In this document: piece after piece, positions 61,990 through 64,000 of the stretch
How the letters are laid out: each line of letters opens with the position of its first letter
Position numbering within the stretch: the stretch's first letter is position 1
Program-made: the position numbers and the translations under genes
The notes under the pieces: generated by a model
What the model was told of the DNA's origin: nothing
Database searches by the model: none
Seen by the model: only the letters and a program-made list of their open reading frames with translations
Assembly (NCBI RefSeq): GCF_001953885.1
Contig: NZ_MQUS01000020.1
Coordinates: forward strand, 62,001 to 126,000
DNA length: 64,000 bases
Source of the DNA: Streptomyces sp. IMTB 2501
GTDB lineage: Bacteria > Actinomycetota > Actinomycetes > Streptomycetales > Streptomycetaceae
Direction of reading: 5' to 3'

Positions 61990-63312
61990 GTGACCGACGC
62001 CGTATCCGGCGGGGACCCGTATCTGATCATCTCCTCGGACTGCCACGCCGGGCTGCCCACCGAGGAGTACCGGCCCTATCTGGAGTCCCGTTTCCACCGG
62101 GACTTCGACGAGTTCCTCACGGGCCAGGGCCGGCGCCGCGAGGAGATGACCCGGCTCGGCATCCGCAACGAGGAATTCGCCGACCGGTGGTTCCGGGACA
62201 ACGAGGAAGGCCTGCGCGGCGGCTGGGACACCGCGCAGCGCGTGAAGGAGTTGGACGGGGACGGCGTGGCCGCCGAGGTGGTCTTCCCGGACGCCGACGC
62301 CGTCGACAGCCGTACCGCCGCCCCGTTCGGTGTGGGCCTCGGCCTCTCCGGCGACCAGGACCCCGAGCTGGGCATGGCGGGCGCGAGGGCCCACAACCGC
62401 TGGCTCGCCGACTTCGTCTCCGAACACCCCGAACGGCACTGCGGAGTAGCCCTGCTGCCGATCACCGGCGAGGTCCCCGAGGTCGTCGCCGAGGTCCACC
62501 GGGCCAAGGAGTCCGGCCTCGGTGCCCTGATGATCCCGGCCATGTGGGCGGGCAAGGAGCCGTACCACGACCGCCGTTACGACCCCGTGTGGGCGGCCGC
62601 CGCCGAGTGCGGCATGCCGGTGCTCACCCACTCCGGCGCCGCCCCGCGCGAGGAGTACGGCGACCACCTCGGCATCTTCGTGAGCGAGGTGACCTGGTGG
62701 CCCGCCCGGCCGCTGTGGTTCCTGCTCTGGTCCGGCGTCTTCGAACGCCACCCGGGGCTGCGCTTCGGCGTCGCCGAGTCCGGCTGCTGGTGGCTGCCGA
62801 ACCTGCTGTGGTTCATGGACCGCCTCTACCTCGGCGCGCACGGCGGCAAGAAGCTCTCCCCGTTCCAGGAGCTGAAGCGCCCGCCGCACGAGTACCTGGA
62901 CCGGCAGATCTTCGTCTGCGCCACCAACACCAAGCGGCGCGAGCTGGCCCAGCGGTACGAGATCGGCGTCGACAACATCCTGTGGGGCAGCGACTTCCCG
63001 CACCCCGAGGGCACCTGGCCCGACACGCGCGCGTGGCTGCGCCGCACCTTCCACGACATCCCCGTCGCCGAGACCCGCCGCATGCTCGGCCTCGCCGCCG
63101 CCGAGGTCTTCGGCTTCGACGTGACGAAGCTCGCGCCCCTGGCCCGCCGCATCGGCCCCACCCCCGCCGACCTCGGCCAGCCGGCCGACCAGACGGCCGT
63201 CGAGGCGTCCTGGGCACGCTCGCGCGAGACGGGCCGGCACTGGCTGACGGACCACGACTTCCCGGTGCTGGGGACCGACCCCGGCTTCCCGGTGCCGGGG
63301 GTGACCCGATGA
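61990..63312 (+). CDS. Amidohydrolase-2 family protein, first of a tandem pair
   Basis: 440-residue TIM-barrel metal enzyme of the ACMSD/LigW-related amidohydrolase_2 group. The usual HxH opening is SSDCHAG here (Asp17, His19); later ligands include His in LTHSGAAPRE and Asp in WGSDFPHPEGTWPD. Members decarboxylate or hydrolyse aromatic and cyclic acids. GTG 61990 starts 14 bases after the SDR. Its end is within a 27-base tandem duplication. Confidence 0.9.
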   Translation: MTDAVSGGDPYLIISSDCHAGLPTEEYRPYLESRFHRDFDEFLTGQGRRREEMTRLGIRNEEFADRWFRDNEEGLRGGWDTAQRVKELDGDGVAAEVVFPDADAVDSRTAAPFGVGLGLSGDQDPELGMAGARAHNRWLADFVSEHPERHCGVALLPITGEVPEVVAEVHRAKESGLGALMIPAMWAGKEPYHDRRYDPVWAAAAECGMPVLTHSGAAPREEYGDHLGIFVSEVTWWPARPLWFLLWSGVFERHPGLRFGVAESGCWWLPNLLWFMDRLYLGAHGGKKLSPFQELKRPPHEYLDRQIFVCATNTKRRELAQRYEIGVDNILWGSDFPHPEGTWPDTRAWLRRTFHDIPVAETRRMLGLAAAEVFGFDVTKLAPLARRIGPTPADLGQPADQTAVEASWARSRETGRHWLTDHDFPVLGTDPGFPVPGVTR

Positions 63313-63339
63313 ACAACGCTGCCGGGGGTGACCCGATGA
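63293..63339 (+). repeat. 27-bp tandem duplication across a stop/start junction
   Basis: TGCCGGGGGTGACCCGATGA occurs at 63293-63312 and 63320-63339, 27 bases apart (nine codons). Each copy ends in the ATGA overlap that links the two amidohydrolase genes. Confidence 0.9.
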
Positions 63340-64000
63340 GCGACGACCGCTACACCGTGATCTCCGCCGACTGCCACGCCGGCGCCGACCTCCTCGACTA
63401 CAAGCCGTATCTGGACAAGCGCCACCACGACGACTTCGACGTCTGGGCGGCCACCTACGTCAACCCCCACGAGGACCTGCTCGCCGACTCCGCCGACCGC
63501 AACTGGAACTCCGAGCGGCGTCTCGCGGAGCTGGAGGCGGACGGGATCGTGGCGGAGGTGATCTTCCCGAACACCATCCCGCCGTTCTTCCCGTCGAGTT
63601 CCCTGATGGCCCCGCCGCCCACCGCCGAGGACCTCGTACGCCGCTGGGCCGGACTGCGCGCCCACAACCGCTGGCTCGCGGACTTCTGCGCGGCGGCGCC
63701 GGGCCGCCGCGCGGGCGTCTTCCAGATCCTGCTGGGCGACGTCGAGGAGGCGGTGAAGGAGATCCGCTGGGCCGCCTCGGCGGGTCTGAGGGGTGGCCTG
63801 ATGCTGCCCGGCACCCCGCCCGGTTCCGGCCTGCCCGAGCTGCACTCGCCGGTGTACGACCCGATCTGGGCCGCGTGCGCGGAACTCGGCGTCCCCGTCA
63901 ACCACCACGCCGGCTCGGCCTCCCCGCCGCTCGGCGCGGAACCGGCCGCCCGCGCGGTCTTCATGGTGGAGACGACCTGGTTCTCCCACCGCGCCCTGTG
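63309..64000 (+). CDS. Amidohydrolase-2 family protein, second copy (3' end beyond window)
   Basis: Partial; about 230 residues visible. After ATG 63309, overlapping the previous stop, and an in-frame second ATG at 63336 (both with GGGGGTG five bases upstream), the protein reads ISADCHAGADLLDYKPYLDK, then VAEVIFPNTIPPFF, RRWAGLRAHNRWLADFC and the metal-ligand region PVNHHAGSASPPLG. It is clearly a paralogue of the preceding gene (SDCHAG / ADCHAG). The second ATG is probably the ancestral start. Confidence 0.9.
   Translation, partial: MNNAAGGDPMSDDRYTVISADCHAGADLLDYKPYLDKRHHDDFDVWAATYVNPHEDLLADSADRNWNSERRLAELEADGIVAEVIFPNTIPPFFPSSSLMAPPPTAEDLVRRWAGLRAHNRWLADFCAAAPGRRAGVFQILLGDVEEAVKEIRWAASAGLRGGLMLPGTPPGSGLPELHSPVYDPIWAACAELGVPVNHHAGSASPPLGAEPAARAVFMVETTWFSHRAL

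Overview
The window is high-GC actinobacterial DNA with GTG and TTG starts, ATGA/GTGA translational couplings and long antisense ORFs created by GC bias. Its content (ectABCD, a large cobalamin locus, a small helix-turn-helix protein matching the GATC-binding nucleoid protein Gbn, an Asp23/AmaP envelope cluster, an LAETG-tailed secreted protein) points to a Streptomyces chromosome, in a core or near-core region. I see no tRNA, rRNA, CRISPR array, prophage or intact transposase.

Layout. 1-3.1 kb: membrane protein plus NarL/DesK-type two-component pair. 3.2-11.2 kb: IclR regulator divergent from a ketoglutarate-semialdehyde-type dehydrogenase, DUF1349 protein, DHA2 drug exporter divergent from a GlxA-type regulator, GNAT, FrnE-like DsbA, class V aminotransferase. 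11.3-14.8 kb: ectABCD for ectoine and hydroxyectoine. 14.8-20.2 kb: DinB protein, a second class V aminotransferase, a polar amino acid ABC transporter and an amidohydrolase. 20.3-21.2 kb: secreted LAETG protein. 21.3-39.7 kb: cobalamin synthesis in two minus-strand operons (cobD-Q-N-chlID-O-B-I behind a cobalamin riboswitch; cobM-L-cbiG/J-H-cbiX-cobC) separated by a plus-strand ZIP metal transporter. 39.9-41.5 kb: Pit phosphate transporter with a PHO-box-like site. 41.5-47.8 kb: GH25 lysozyme, class II aldolase, a frameshifted alpha/beta hydrolase, an unknown protein, a VOC protein, then about 1.2 kb of eroded sequence. 47.8-51 kb: ABC-F ATPase behind a likely leaderless 7-codon ORF, gbn with a GATC-rich upstream region, and an enoyl-CoA hydratase. 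51-54.2 kb: Asp23/AmaP envelope-stress cluster. 54.2-60.2 kb: atypical SDR, GH15 enzyme, a MITE-like inverted-repeat element abutting a SURF1 gene, a Cys-rich small protein, a DEDDh exonuclease with a BRCT domain, and a TetR regulator. 60.3-64 kb: an acetoacetate-decarboxylase-like enzyme, SDR and two tandem amidohydrolases (the second cut by the window end), which look like one uncharacterised degradative operon behind a TetR-type operator.

How the genes work together. The ect genes make compatible solutes from aspartate semialdehyde. The cob genes cover most of corrin ring methylation, contraction, amidation, cobalt insertion, adenosylation and side-chain attachment; a SUMT, precorrin-6A reductase and the lower-loop genes (cobU/S/T) are not in this window. 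Both an early (CbiX) and a late (CobN/ChlID) chelatase are present.

The most unusual points are small sequence rearrangements: a 27-bp tandem duplication across a stop/start junction, a 10-bp repeat expansion breaking a hydrolase, an octamer array in a decayed gene, dispersed GC-rich hairpin repeats inserted in frame into cobQ, cobB and an Asp23-family gene, and a duplicated 3' tail of ectD. All calls rest on reading the sequence alone; no searches were run.
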